From the NCBI GenBank assembly GCA_963851415.1, contig CAWKPF010000002.1, positions 744,001 to 808,000 of the forward strand: a stretch of DNA of 64,000 bases, given 5' to 3'. The notes below the pieces were generated by a model. The model searched no databases. It was not told the DNA's origin and worked only from the letters and a program-made list of their open reading frames with translations. Shown here piece after piece: positions 8,507-17,319 of this stretch. A program made the position numbers and the translations under genes. Positions within the stretch are counted from its first letter, which is position 1, and every line of letters starts with the position of its first letter. The DNA is from CAWKPF01 sp963851415 (GTDB lineage Bacteria > Acidobacteriota > Thermoanaerobaculia > Multivoradales > Multivoraceae).

Positions 8507-11500
8507 TTGCCAACTCCTCGTTCCGTTCGCTTCAGTCGCACCCTGGGGATCGCCGCTGCGATCGCCATGGCCGCTCCGATCGCGCTCGCCGTCGGACTGT
8601 TCGGCGTCTCTCCACTGGTGCTGGTCCAGGCCGGCAGCAAGGCCCTGCTGGTCTATCCCGTCGCCGCCCTGCTGCTCTTTCCGATCTGGTTGGCGATGGC
8701 CGAGCGCAGCTCGGTGGCCGTGGAGAGCGGTAGTCCGTACAGCATGACCGGTCTGGGCGCCTCGTGGGCTCAGTTCGCGGTCGGGTCCCTGAGTCTGCTC
8801 GGCTACCTGGCCCTTGCCAGCGTCGTGCTCGACCTGGCTGCGAATCACCTTTCGACGCAGGTCCAAAGCCAGTTCGGCGTCTCGATCCAACCGTTGTGGT
8901 GGGCGGCTCTCCTGCTGCTGATCGTCGCTCTCCGGGTCATGACCGGCGGGACGGCCTGGACTCCAGCCCGAACGATTCTGGCCTGGGCCGCCCTCCTGGT
9001 TCCAGTGCTGGTCATCGTCATCGGATTTCTGCTGCGAGGTGACGATCTCCGCGAATTTCCCGAGGTCGAGCCCGTGCGCTACTGGCTCTCCAGTGTCTCC
9101 CTGCTCGGAGCCGCGCTGTGGGCCATCGAGCCGATGCTCGCACGCCGGAACGAGCTGCGTCGCCCAGGCAGGGCGATCCTGGTGAGCCTGGTGGCCGTTG
9201 GAGTGGGCCTGACGTCGATCGCCGCCCTGGCCACGGATCTCGTCATGAGGAGCCCCGAGATCGACCTGGAGAGCTGGCTGAGAGAGTCGGCCCCGGGGGA
9301 GATGCAGGCCGAGGTGTTGATCCTCCTGGCGCTGGTCTTCCTGTGTGTCGTGGCACTGGTTCGCGCCTGTTCATCGGCTTCCCGGCTGACCGAGCGCATG
9401 GCCACCGACGGCTTCTTTCCTGCCTGGCTGGCGCCGAGCCAGGAGGGAGACGCCTCGACGCCGGCGGTCTCCTTCTTTCTCCTGACGACTGCCTTCGTCT
9501 CGTTTCTCGCCCCCAACCGTCTGACCACGAGCGGCACCGCAGCTCTGGCCTTCTTCGTCGTCACGGCGTTGGTGCTCTTCCCCTGGGCCCGCACCGCGGA
9601 GTCCGACCTCCCGCAGCGACGCTACCCACGCCTTCCGCTGCATCCCCTGGTCCCGACCGCAGCCATCGCGATCTCCATCTTTCTCGCCCTGCTCCTACCC
9701 TCCCCCTCGCTCTTCATCGGCGGCGTATGGATGCTTGCGAGTGCCGTCGTCTGGATCGCGTACTCGAGCTCGCATGCCCTGCGAAGCCCCGACTCGGGCG
9801 TCCTGGTGGGCGCCGAGGAAACCGAAGCCGAAGCCAGCGAGTACCGCGTGATGGTGGTCGCCCTGGGTGACCTCGACCTCGGCCCGCTGGTTCGACTGGC
9901 GATGCCCCTGGCCGTGCGTCACCAGGGCCACGTTGTCGTGGTCCAGATCGTCGAGCATTCGGCAAGAGCCTTCCCCTCGCAGCTCCGTCGACACGCGGAA
10001 GCGGTGCAGCGCGACCTGCAACACCGGGTCGACGAGGCCTATCCCGAGGGACCGATCCAGACGGTGGTGAGAATCGCCCCGACCGAGACGTCGGGGGTCG
10101 TCGCGGCGGCCAGCGAGCTCGACGTCGGACTGATCGTCCTGCCCTGGCACGCCGATCCCGAGAACCCCATGAATGCTCGGGAGGAAGACCTTCTGGAAGA
10201 AGTCTTTCGCAGCACGCGGCGTCCTCTCTCCGTGCTGCGTGGAGAGATCTCCGAAGGTCCCACGAGCATCACCGTCGCCACCGCCGGCGGGCCGCACGCC
10301 CCGTTCGGGCTCGAGATCGCCCTCGGCCTTTGCCCGGAAAGTGAATCTGTCGAGCTCCTGACAGTCGTCTCCTCGGCCCTTCCCCCGGCTCGGGGCGACG
10401 AGATCCTCGGCCGAACCCTGGCCGAGACCGACTCCGGCGACCGAGTCACGCTCCGAGCCGTCTCCGCCACGAAGACCGCAGCAGGCCTTCTCGACGCCAG
10501 CGCAGATCGCGCTCTGCTGATCGTCGGCGCGACTGCCGATCGGCTGCTCGGAAGGAGCCTGCTCGGCGGCGTGTCCGCAGAGGTCGCCATGGCGCGAAGC
10601 GGAGCAACCCTCGTCGTCAAGCGCGGCGAGCGGAGAGCTCTTTTTCTTCTCCGTCGACTCTGGCAGCTCCTTTCCGAGCCGCTGCCCCAGCTGACCGTCA
10701 CCGAGCGCAGCGAGGTGTTCTTGTCGATGCGCTCCGCTGCGCGTGCCGATGTCGACTTCTACATACTGATCCTGCTCTCCTCTGCGCTCGCGACCTTCGG
10801 GCTTCGGCAGAACAGCACCGCCGTCATCATCGGTGCCATGCTGGTGGCGCCGCTGATGTCGCCAATCCTGGCGCTCGCTCATGGCCTGATCCAGGGTCAC
10901 CTGCAGATGATCCGCCGAGCCGCGCTCTCGACGACGCAGGGAGTCGCCACTGCGGTCGGCGTCAGCGCCTTGATCGGAATCCTCTGGCCGGATGCACCGC
11001 CGACCCAGGAGATGCTCTCTCGGGGGGCTCCCACTCTGCTCGATCTCGCCGTAGCCGTCACGGCCGGCGCCGCCGCAGCCTACGGGGTCAGTCGAAAATC
11101 GGTCGCGGCATCACTGCCGGGTGTGGCGATCGCCGTGGCGCTCGTTCCACCCCTGTGCGTGGCGGGGCACGGCCTCGGCGACTCCGAATTCACACTCGCC
11201 GCCGGCGCCTTTCTGCTCTTCCTCACCAACCTCGCAGGCATCGTGCTGGTGGGAGCTCTGGTCTTCCTGCTGCTCGGCTTCCGTCCCTCGAGTGCCAACC
11301 GCGACGAGCGAGTCAAACGAGGGCTCTTGCTGTCGGCTCTCGCCATTCTGCTGCTGGCCATCCCTCTGGGATACCAGGGACGCGAGCTCCATCAGCTTCA
11401 GACCCTCGAAGCCATCCTCGAGGCGCAGCTGGCACGGCAGGGTACCCAAGGCCGGGCCGAGAACCTCAGGGTCAGCAAGGTCGAGGGTGTCCTGACGATC

Positions 11501-11680
11501 ACGGGGGAGATCTTCCTGTTCGGCGAGCTCGACGACACGGTGCTCCTCAAAGCACAGGAAGAGCTGGCCCGAAGGATCGGTGCACCGGTTCAGGTCGACC
11601 TCACCCTGGTGCCCGCCGAACACTTGACGCTCGCCCCCATCGATCCCCGCGAGAAGCCACCGGATGGGGAAGAGCCCTGA
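8507..11680 (+). CDS. Three-part membrane protein: APC-type permease, tandem UspA, DUF389
   Basis: 1057 residues from a TTG start at 8507 (the first start before the first membrane helix). Residues 1-435 resemble an amino acid/polyamine/organocation permease with about 11-12 hydrophobic segments. Residues about 445-580 and 583-710 are two universal-stress-protein-like domains (YRVMVVALGDLDLGP; ITVATAGG), the second ending with LLGGVSAEVA..G.TLVVKRG. Residues about 730-945 form a DUF389 domain (SAALATFGLRQNSTAVIIGAM, then VAPLMSPILA), followed by a soluble tail. APC-Usp and Usp-DUF389 architectures are known separately to me; the combined form is unusual. The likely role is solute transport gated by a nucleotide-sensing Usp module. 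The gene stands alone, downstream of the GH3 operon. Confidence 0.85.
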   Translation: MPTPRSVRFSRTLGIAAAIAMAAPIALAVGLFGVSPLVLVQAGSKALLVYPVAALLLFPIWLAMAERSSVAVESGSPYSMTGLGASWAQFAVGSLSLLGYLALASVVLDLAANHLSTQVQSQFGVSIQPLWWAALLLLIVALRVMTGGTAWTPARTILAWAALLVPVLVIVIGFLLRGDDLREFPEVEPVRYWLSSVSLLGAALWAIEPMLARRNELRRPGRAILVSLVAVGVGLTSIAALATDLVMRSPEIDLESWLRESAPGEMQAEVLILLALVFLCVVALVRACSSASRLTERMATDGFFPAWLAPSQEGDASTPAVSFFLLTTAFVSFLAPNRLTTSGTAALAFFVVTALVLFPWARTAESDLPQRRYPRLPLHPLVPTAAIAISIFLALLLPSPSLFIGGVWMLASAVVWIAYSSSHALRSPDSGVLVGAEETEAEASEYRVMVVALGDLDLGPLVRLAMPLAVRHQGHVVVVQIVEHSARAFPSQLRRHAEAVQRDLQHRVDEAYPEGPIQTVVRIAPTETSGVVAAASELDVGLIVLPWHADPENPMNAREEDLLEEVFRSTRRPLSVLRGEISEGPTSITVATAGGPHAPFGLEIALGLCPESESVELLTVVSSALPPARGDEILGRTLAETDSGDRVTLRAVSATKTAAGLLDASADRALLIVGATADRLLGRSLLGGVSAEVAMARSGATLVVKRGERRALFLLRRLWQLLSEPLPQLTVTERSEVFLSMRSAARADVDFYILILLSSALATFGLRQNSTAVIIGAMLVAPLMSPILALAHGLIQGHLQMIRRAALSTTQGVATAVGVSALIGILWPDAPPTQEMLSRGAPTLLDLAVAVTAGAAAAYGVSRKSVAASLPGVAIAVALVPPLCVAGHGLGDSEFTLAAGAFLLFLTNLAGIVLVGALVFLLLGFRPSSANRDERVKRGLLLSALAILLLAIPLGYQGRELHQLQTLEAILEAQLARQGTQGRAENLRVSKVEGVLTITGEIFLFGELDDTVLLKAQEELARRIGAPVQVDLTLVPAEHLTLAPIDPREKPPDGEEP

Positions 11681-11750
11681 TTCGCTCGAGGGAAGGCTCG
11701 GTGTGATCGGCCGCGCCAGCCTCGAGACCGGGAACAGCCTCTGCCACTTC

Positions 11751-11786
11751 CTACTCGGGCTACTCGGGCTACTCGGGCTACTCGGG
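11751..11786. repeat. Four tandem copies of a 9-base repeat
   Basis: CTACTCGGG repeats four times without error (11751-11759, 11760-11768, 11769-11777, 11778-11786), in the 114-base gap between two convergent genes. It is outside coding sequence and probably a slippage microsatellite. Confidence 0.9.
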
Positions 11787-11794
11787 CGCCACTC

Positions 11795-12493
11795 CTAGTT
11801 CGGATCCACTTCCGAAACCGAGTCCGCTCCGAAGACCTGGTGGGCGAAGGCGATCAGGGCAGCGTGGAACTCGTCGGGGCGATCGAGATAGCTCGGGTGG
11901 CCCGCTCCCTCCAACACCACGAGCCTGGAGTTCGGGAGCGCCTCGGTGAGCCTGCGTCCGTCTTCCAGTGGCACGACCTCGTCATTCTCTCCCCAGATGG
12001 CCAACAGCGGGAGGCGGTCGCCATCGAGCGCCTCCAACGCGTCTGGAATCCCTCCCGGGGCGACCGCCACGAGACCCGCCATCATTCGCGGAGCCCGCGT
12101 CGCCAGCGCCAGACTGAAGCGTCCGCTCATCGAAGGCGAGACCAGGATCGGGCGATCGGGGGCCACCTGCTCGATGAGCCCCTCCAGGAACTCCGCCGGC
12201 GCCTGTTCGCTCGCTGGAGTCTGCCCGAAGCCGGGCAGATCCACCGCGACGACGTGGAAACCCGCATCGGCGAGTACGTCGAGCGTTCCGAGCTCGAGCC
12301 ACGTCGCCGAGCTGAACCGGGCACCGTGCAGCAAGACCAGCGTCGGCGCCTCCTCGTCTCCAGCCTCGAGACCGTGGACCCGAACCTCCCCGACTCGAAT
12401 CGAGAGCTCGGTCGCTTTCTGCGCCCAGAGCGCAGCCCCGCACGACATCAGAGCCAGGGTCAGAACCACCGTTTCGCCAAAGAAGGTCTTCAT
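11795..12493 (-). CDS. Exported alpha/beta hydrolase, ABHD14-like
   Basis: 232 residues; the ATG at 12491-12493 overlaps the stop of the upstream VWA gene. A hydrophobic leader (about 8-24, ending AALWAQ) implies export. The fold motifs are VLLHGARF (54-61), an elbow SPSMSG with Ser121 as the likely nucleophile, Asp171 in GENDEVVP and His199 in GAGHPS. The SPS-x-SG elbow and overall length match the eukaryotic CCG1-interacting-factor-B/ABHD14 branch rather than ordinary GxSxG lipases. The substrate is unknown. Coupling to the VWA protein suggests a shared envelope role. Confidence 0.8.
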   Translation of the reverse strand: MKTFFGETVVLTLALMSCGAALWAQKATELSIRVGEVRVHGLEAGDEEAPTLVLLHGARFSSATWLELGTLDVLADAGFHVVAVDLPGFGQTPASEQAPAEFLEGLIEQVAPDRPILVSPSMSGRFSLALATRAPRMMAGLVAVAPGGIPDALEALDGDRLPLLAIWGENDEVVPLEDGRRLTEALPNSRLVVLEGAGHPSYLDRPDEFHAALIAFAHQVFGADSVSEVDPN

Positions 12494-13983
12494 CTCGCTC
12501 CTCGATCCCCCTGCGGCCAATATCCACTGACCGTGAGCGCTCGGACTCCCGGGCGGTCGATCTTCACCTGGACCTCGCGCCAGCCCTCGCCGCGCGGCTC
12601 CAGAGGAGAGTACGTCATCAGATACTGCGCGAGAAGCTGGTCAGCGATCCGTTGGTAGGCACCATCCAGATCCTCCGCTTCGGTCACCGGCAGAACTTCA
12701 CCACCGCTGCGCCGGACCATGTGCGGCAACAGAACCTCCTGGCCAGGATGTCCGCCGTTGGGGGGCTCCCGCATCCAGATCAGATAGATCGGCACTCCCA
12801 CCCGTTGAGCCAGCTCGTCCAGCCGATTCAGCGCCAGACGGCTGCACGAATCGTCACCGTCCGAGAGCAGAACCACCGCACGACGACCCTTGACATCGCG
12901 CAGCAGCACGAGTGAGTAGGCCAGGGCATCCCAAAGGGCGGTCAGTCCCTCGGCCGAGCGATCATCCAGTGCCGCCGACAGGGTGGAGGAGTCGGCAGTG
13001 GGCAGCCGCACCAACTCGGGCTCTGCCCCGAAGCTGACGACGAAGGCTCGATCACCGTCGCCCAGGACCCGCTCCGCGAAGCTCGACACGGCGAGCTTCA
13101 CCGTGTCGAGCTTACGCTGCATGCTCTGAGAGACGTCCACCGTCAAGGCCACGGTGAGGGGTACGGCATCGGCGGCTTCGAGCGAGCGGAGGGTCTGCGG
13201 TCGTCCCTTCTCCACGATGTCGATCTGGGACGGCAGGAGGTCCCGGATCGGACGACCGCGGCGATCCTTGGCCACCACGGTCAACTCGACCACGGAGGCG
13301 TCGGAGCGGTAGGCCAGATCCTGGCCGAGGCTGAGGAGGATCGCCTCGGCACTGTCTCCGGCATCGTCCTGCGCGACCGCGCGCAGGAATCCGGGCTTCG
13401 CAGGCAGCTCGACCGTCGCCTGGAAGGGCGCCGAGTCCCAGCGCGTCAGCGATTCACGGTTCCAGAAGAGCTCCACAGTCGAGATTCGCTGGCCCGGGGA
13501 CGCATCGACGTCGACCACGACGTCGACCACGCCACTTCGACCCAGATCTCGCGGCTGTAGAAACCGCACCGAGTGGCCTCCGAAGCCACGATTGAGCACC
13601 ACCCGATCGCGGGCCATTTCCACGCCGTCGGCGTCGCGAGCGACGGCTTCGAGCACGCGTCGCTCGGGCAGCGGACCCAGGCGAAGTCGCGAAGAGAAGG
13701 GGGACTCGAGCTCGCGCGCGACCTCTTCGCCGTCCAGCCAGTAACTCACCTCGGAGACTCCCTCTGGAGCCTCCACCGCGACCTTGATTCGTCCGAAGAT
13801 CATCGGCCCTTCCGGAAGCTCCAGCTTCAAGCGGTAGGGAGACGCCGTCGCCTCGATCGCGCCCAGTCCGAGGGCGGTGGCCGCGATCGCGCCCCGGAGG
13901 ATCACCCGGCGAGCCACAGCACCGAACCGCGCCCTACCAGGCGCTCCCGCGACTTCCGTTCGACCTCGGACGATCTCGACCAA
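12490..13983 (-). CDS. Secreted VWFA-domain protein, Acidobacterial type
   Basis: 497 residues from TTG at 13983, supported by GAGGAGG ten bases upstream. The N-terminus has an Arg-rich then hydrophobic segment (about 25-47) compatible with export. Two Ig-like beta regions occupy about 50-220. The von Willebrand A domain begins near 275, with an intact metal site DVSQS (Asp283, Ser285, Ser287), a Thr in GLTALWDA and SDGDD. This matches the VWFA-related family typical of Acidobacteriota. Such proteins bind partners through a divalent metal; no enzyme activity is expected. It is followed with a four-base overlap by the ABHD14-like hydrolase. Confidence 0.88.
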   Translation of the reverse strand: MVEIVRGRTEVAGAPGRARFGAVARRVILRGAIAATALGLGAIEATASPYRLKLELPEGPMIFGRIKVAVEAPEGVSEVSYWLDGEEVARELESPFSSRLRLGPLPERRVLEAVARDADGVEMARDRVVLNRGFGGHSVRFLQPRDLGRSGVVDVVVDVDASPGQRISTVELFWNRESLTRWDSAPFQATVELPAKPGFLRAVAQDDAGDSAEAILLSLGQDLAYRSDASVVELTVVAKDRRGRPIRDLLPSQIDIVEKGRPQTLRSLEAADAVPLTVALTVDVSQSMQRKLDTVKLAVSSFAERVLGDGDRAFVVSFGAEPELVRLPTADSSTLSAALDDRSAEGLTALWDALAYSLVLLRDVKGRRAVVLLSDGDDSCSRLALNRLDELAQRVGVPIYLIWMREPPNGGHPGQEVLLPHMVRRSGGEVLPVTEAEDLDGAYQRIADQLLAQYLMTYSPLEPRGEGWREVQVKIDRPGVRALTVSGYWPQGDRGAR

Positions 13984-14007
13984 TGTGTTGTTTCCTCCTC
14001 GGGCTCC

Positions 14008-15183
14008 TCAACGGGTCGTCGCGATCTCGACCAACAGACGGCAGCCGTCGAGAAACTCCGCCACCTCTACATACTCCTCGATCGTGTGAGGGTTGTGCTG
14101 GCCTGCCCCCAGAGTGACCGTCGGGACGCCCATCGCGTTGAGATAGTTCGCATCCAGGCCGCCATCGGCGATCTTGAGCTCTGGCTCCAATCCGAGGGCT
14201 CGGGCCGCATCGATCGCTCTTCCCACGGGCGGCGACTCGGTATCCATCCGAAAGGCGTCGTAGTCGTGCTCCTCGAGGAACTCGACATGGCCCCGCTTCC
14301 CGGAAGCGTTCTTGACCGAGCGAGCAGCGCGCTCGAAGGCCTTCCGGTAGGCCTTGGTGATCTTGGCCAGGAACTTGGGATCGTGGCTGCGCGACTCTCC
14401 CTTCACCCATACGTAGTCGGTGACCTGGTTGGTAGCTTCTCCGCCACGGATCGTTCCGACATTGGATGCACCCCGACGCCGCCCCTTCTCGATCTTGCCG
14501 AAGTAGCCCTTCTCCGCGACCTCGGCAATCGCCCGGCTGGCAATCAAGGTCGCCGAGATGCCGTCCTCGGGACGGACACCGGCATGAGACGATTTTCCGT
14601 GCACATGCACCTGCCAGCGGTCGGCCCCAATGGCACCGACGATCACTCGCGCAGGGTCGCCTCCGTCCACATTGAAGCCCATCTCGGGGTTTCCCAGGTC
14701 GCGAAGCCGAACCATGCGTGCGCCCCAGAGTCCGACCTCTTCTCCCACGGTGAAGAGCACCGTCATGGGGGCCCGCGGACGCTCTTCGCCCAGGATCGTC
14801 TCCACCATCGTGACGAGAGCCGCCACGGCGGTGCGGTTGTCGCCTCCGAGCGCAGTGTCGCCCTTCGACACGATCCGCTTCCCTTTGTGCACGGGAACGG
14901 CACCTCGGCAGAGCGGCACCGTGTCGAGGTGCCCCATGAACAGGCGTCTTGGAGCCTTGAACGTTCCCGGAATCTTGACCACGAGATTGCCGACCTCGTA
15001 GTCCCCCGGAATGCGCTTGTTCGCAGTGTCGTGACGGATCCATCCCGGTTCGCAGCCGGCCGCCTCCAGCTTCTCCCGGACAGCCTGGGCAACCGCGCCC
15101 TCCTGCCCACTCAATCCCTCGATCGCCAACAGGTCCATCAAGTGCCCGAGTGCGCGGTTCCCGAACGCGTCCTTTGCAGCCAT
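14008..15183 (-). CDS. M20 family metallopeptidase, peptidase-T-like
   Basis: 391 residues. Di-zinc exopeptidase of the M20/PepT group, releasing N-terminal residues from short peptides in the cytosol. Signatures in order: GHLDTVP near 84-90 (first zinc His and bridging Asp neighbourhood), GGDNRTA near 123-129, GEEVGLWG near 152-159 (general-base Glu), and SSHAGVRP in the dimerisation lid. The absence of a signal peptide agrees with a cytosolic enzyme. The ATG at 15181-15183 follows a gap of 74 bases from the esterase stop, so they may be co-transcribed. The tripeptide/dipeptide preference cannot be decided; an aminoacyl-histidine dipeptidase is less likely. Confidence 0.87.
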   Translation of the reverse strand: MAAKDAFGNRALGHLMDLLAIEGLSGQEGAVAQAVREKLEAAGCEPGWIRHDTANKRIPGDYEVGNLVVKIPGTFKAPRRLFMGHLDTVPLCRGAVPVHKGKRIVSKGDTALGGDNRTAVAALVTMVETILGEERPRAPMTVLFTVGEEVGLWGARMVRLRDLGNPEMGFNVDGGDPARVIVGAIGADRWQVHVHGKSSHAGVRPEDGISATLIASRAIAEVAEKGYFGKIEKGRRRGASNVGTIRGGEATNQVTDYVWVKGESRSHDPKFLAKITKAYRKAFERAARSVKNASGKRGHVEFLEEHDYDAFRMDTESPPVGRAIDAARALGLEPELKIADGGLDANYLNAMGVPTVTLGAGQHNPHTIEEYVEVAEFLDGCRLLVEIATTR

Positions 15184-15257
15184 CGAAAGCTCTCCCCTCA
15201 GAGATCGTGAAAAGGAACCTTACCAGCAGCCAGCCTGCCAGGGAGCCTCGCGTGGTT

Positions 15258-16256
15258 TCAGTCGTTCCAGAGCCCGGCGAGAAAGGCCGTGGAGTCTCCG
15301 ACCGCTGCCTCTGCCCGAGGGAGCACGGTGGTGAAACTCTGGAAGGTGTGGAACAGGTCTTCGTACACCTTGAGGGTGACCTCCGTTCCAGCACTCGAGG
15401 CGCGCTCTGCCAGCTCACGAACCTGGTCGAGGAAGATCTCGGCATCTCCCACCTGGAGCAGGAGGGGTGGCAGGCCGGACAGGTCGGCCCCGGTAAGCCG
15501 AACCCGGGGGTCGTCGAGCCAGCGGGGCTGCAGATATCCGTCGATCCCGAGCTCCAGGAACTCGCCATCGAGCACATCGTCCTCGAGATTCGTGCGCATG
15601 CTTCCCTCAGAAGCGCTCGGATCGGCCCAGGGCGAGAAGAGCACTGCCGCGGCGGGCAGCTCCAGTCCTTCGTCCCGTGCCGTCACGAGAGTCGCGAGTG
15701 CCAGAGCGCCACCGGCAGAGTCGCCGGCCAGCGCCATCCGCTGAGGATCGACACCCTGCTCGAGCAGCGCTCGATAGACCGCCAGGCAGTCGTCGTGGGC
15801 GGCCGGAAACGGATGTTCGGGACCGAGTCTGTAGTCGGGAGTCACGACCCGCGCCGCGCAGTCCAGAGCGAGGCGAGCGGAGATCTCCCGGTACGACCAC
15901 GCCGAGCCCACCACGTAGGCGCCGCCGTGGAAGTAGAGGATCACCGGCGGACCTCCTCTCGACCGCTCGGCAGTCTCCTCGGCTGAGCCACACTGCAGGC
16001 CTTCCACTCCGCCCAGCTTCACGGGCAAGAAGCTCACATGGCGAAACAGCGGTGAGGGAGGCGACGCGGTCTTCTCCATCTTGCGCATCCAGGCGATCCC
16101 GTTGCGACTCGCCGAGTGGATCAGGCAGCGCACCCCAGTCCAGACGACCTCCTCGCGCAAGGACCAGCTGGTTCGACGACGACCCCGGATCAGCCGGAGG
16201 ATCGGCGCTCCGAGAACGGAGCCGAGAAGGCGAAGAAGAAAGAAGGCGGTTCTCAC
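15258..16256 (-). CDS. Alpha/beta hydrolase, hormone-sensitive-lipase family
   Basis: 332 residues using GTG at 16254-16256 preceded by CGGAGACC; the frame stays open further upstream but that part lacks family resemblance. It is an HSL-type carboxylesterase: FHGGAYVVGS holds the oxyanion HGG (110-112), GDSAGG places Ser180 as nucleophile, Asp lies in VGDAEIF and His in LFHTFQ near the end. A hydrophobic N-terminal helix (about 4-20) could anchor it in the membrane. The expected reaction is hydrolysis of short to medium acyl esters. Confidence 0.87.
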   Translation of the reverse strand: MRTAFFLLRLLGSVLGAPILRLIRGRRRTSWSLREEVVWTGVRCLIHSASRNGIAWMRKMEKTASPPSPLFRHVSFLPVKLGGVEGLQCGSAEETAERSRGGPPVILYFHGGAYVVGSAWSYREISARLALDCAARVVTPDYRLGPEHPFPAAHDDCLAVYRALLEQGVDPQRMALAGDSAGGALALATLVTARDEGLELPAAAVLFSPWADPSASEGSMRTNLEDDVLDGEFLELGIDGYLQPRWLDDPRVRLTGADLSGLPPLLLQVGDAEIFLDQVRELAERASSAGTEVTLKVYEDLFHTFQSFTTVLPRAEAAVGDSTAFLAGLWND

Positions 16257-16476
16257 AGGTCTCCGTTCCGATTGCGTCCGGGCACCATCGACTCTCGAGC
16301 GTACGAAACCCTGCTCGCCGGAAGCAGACTGGCCCTGGCGACTGCCCTGCGGGATCGACTCCGACCGAGTGGAGCATGGATTCGCTGCCCCGATTGTACG
16401 ACCCCACAGGGGAGATTGCGTGTACATATGCCACCTTCGCAGGCTGCAGTGTGGCCCGAGCACCAGGGGCCTCTCG

Positions 16477-17214
16477 TCATCGCAACAGCCGGCCCAGAAG
16501 GGCAGGGACCGCCGTCTCGACCCGAAGAGCCCGGCAACCCAGCGAAACCCCCTCGGCTCCCGCTGCCTCGAGACGCTCGAGCTCGAACGGGACGAAGCCG
16601 CCCTCCGGTCCGACGATCAGGGTCGACGGCTGGGCAACCGACGCCGGACACCTCTGATCGTACGAGAGGTCGGCCAGCAGGCCCCGACGATTCTCCAGCA
16701 TTCCGGGCAGTGCGTCCTCCGCAAACGGCCGAAATCGTCGCTCCAGCGTGACGATCGGCATGACGGTGTCACGCGACTGCTCCAACCCCAGCCGAAGGTG
16801 CCTCTGGAGAGAGCTGGACTCGAGGACGGCACTCTGCCAGTAGCTCTTCTCCACTCGGGAAGTCTGGAGGAGCACGATCCGCTTGACCCCCATGGACGCA
16901 ACCGCCTGGAGCAACCTGCGTAGCATCGGCGGCCGGGGCAGTGCGAGCACCAGATCGATGTCGACGGGTGCAGGCGGATCCCTGTCCAGAACGACGTCGA
17001 GAACCGCCCCCTGTTCGTCGATCGCCTCGATTCGGGCACGACCGGTTCGACCGTCGAGCAGCCCCACCTCGATCTCGTCGCCCATCTTCGACCGCAGCAC
17101 CGTGCGCAGGTGCGCGAGGCGCTCCCCCTCGATGCGCGCCGCGCCGGACTCGCTGGGGCCTGACTGGACTACGGGACCGACGAAATCGCGCTCGTCGAGC
17201 AGCAATAGGTTCAC
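16477..17214 (-). CDS. rsmE: 16S rRNA (uracil-1498-N3)-methyltransferase RsmE
   Basis: 245 residues from GTG at 17212-17214. A SPOUT-class methyltransferase that uses S-adenosylmethionine to methylate N3 of U1498 in helix 44 of 16S rRNA. The N-terminal PUA-like part includes HLRTVLR; the knot region carries VGPEGGF near 207-213 and LGCRALRVETA near 228-238, both diagnostic for RsmE. Length is typical (about 240). It is not coupled to its neighbours; the 220 bases to the esterase start hold nothing recognisable. Confidence 0.95.
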   Translation of the reverse strand: MNLLLLDERDFVGPVVQSGPSESGAARIEGERLAHLRTVLRSKMGDEIEVGLLDGRTGRARIEAIDEQGAVLDVVLDRDPPAPVDIDLVLALPRPPMLRRLLQAVASMGVKRIVLLQTSRVEKSYWQSAVLESSSLQRHLRLGLEQSRDTVMPIVTLERRFRPFAEDALPGMLENRRGLLADLSYDQRCPASVAQPSTLIVGPEGGFVPFELERLEAAGAEGVSLGCRALRVETAVPALLGRLLR

Positions 17215-17319
17215 TGTTCCATCACCCGATCCCCTCCGAGCTCCTGGCGTGCGATGCTACTGTCAACGCTGTCTCCACCCGAGCCGAGCCCCCCCAGAAG
17301 CACAGACCGAGGAACGACC

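Noticed and set aside
6648..8513. 621-codon minus-strand open frame
   Set aside because: Lies opposite the GH3 gene; His/Gln/Gly-rich shadow sequence with no motif.
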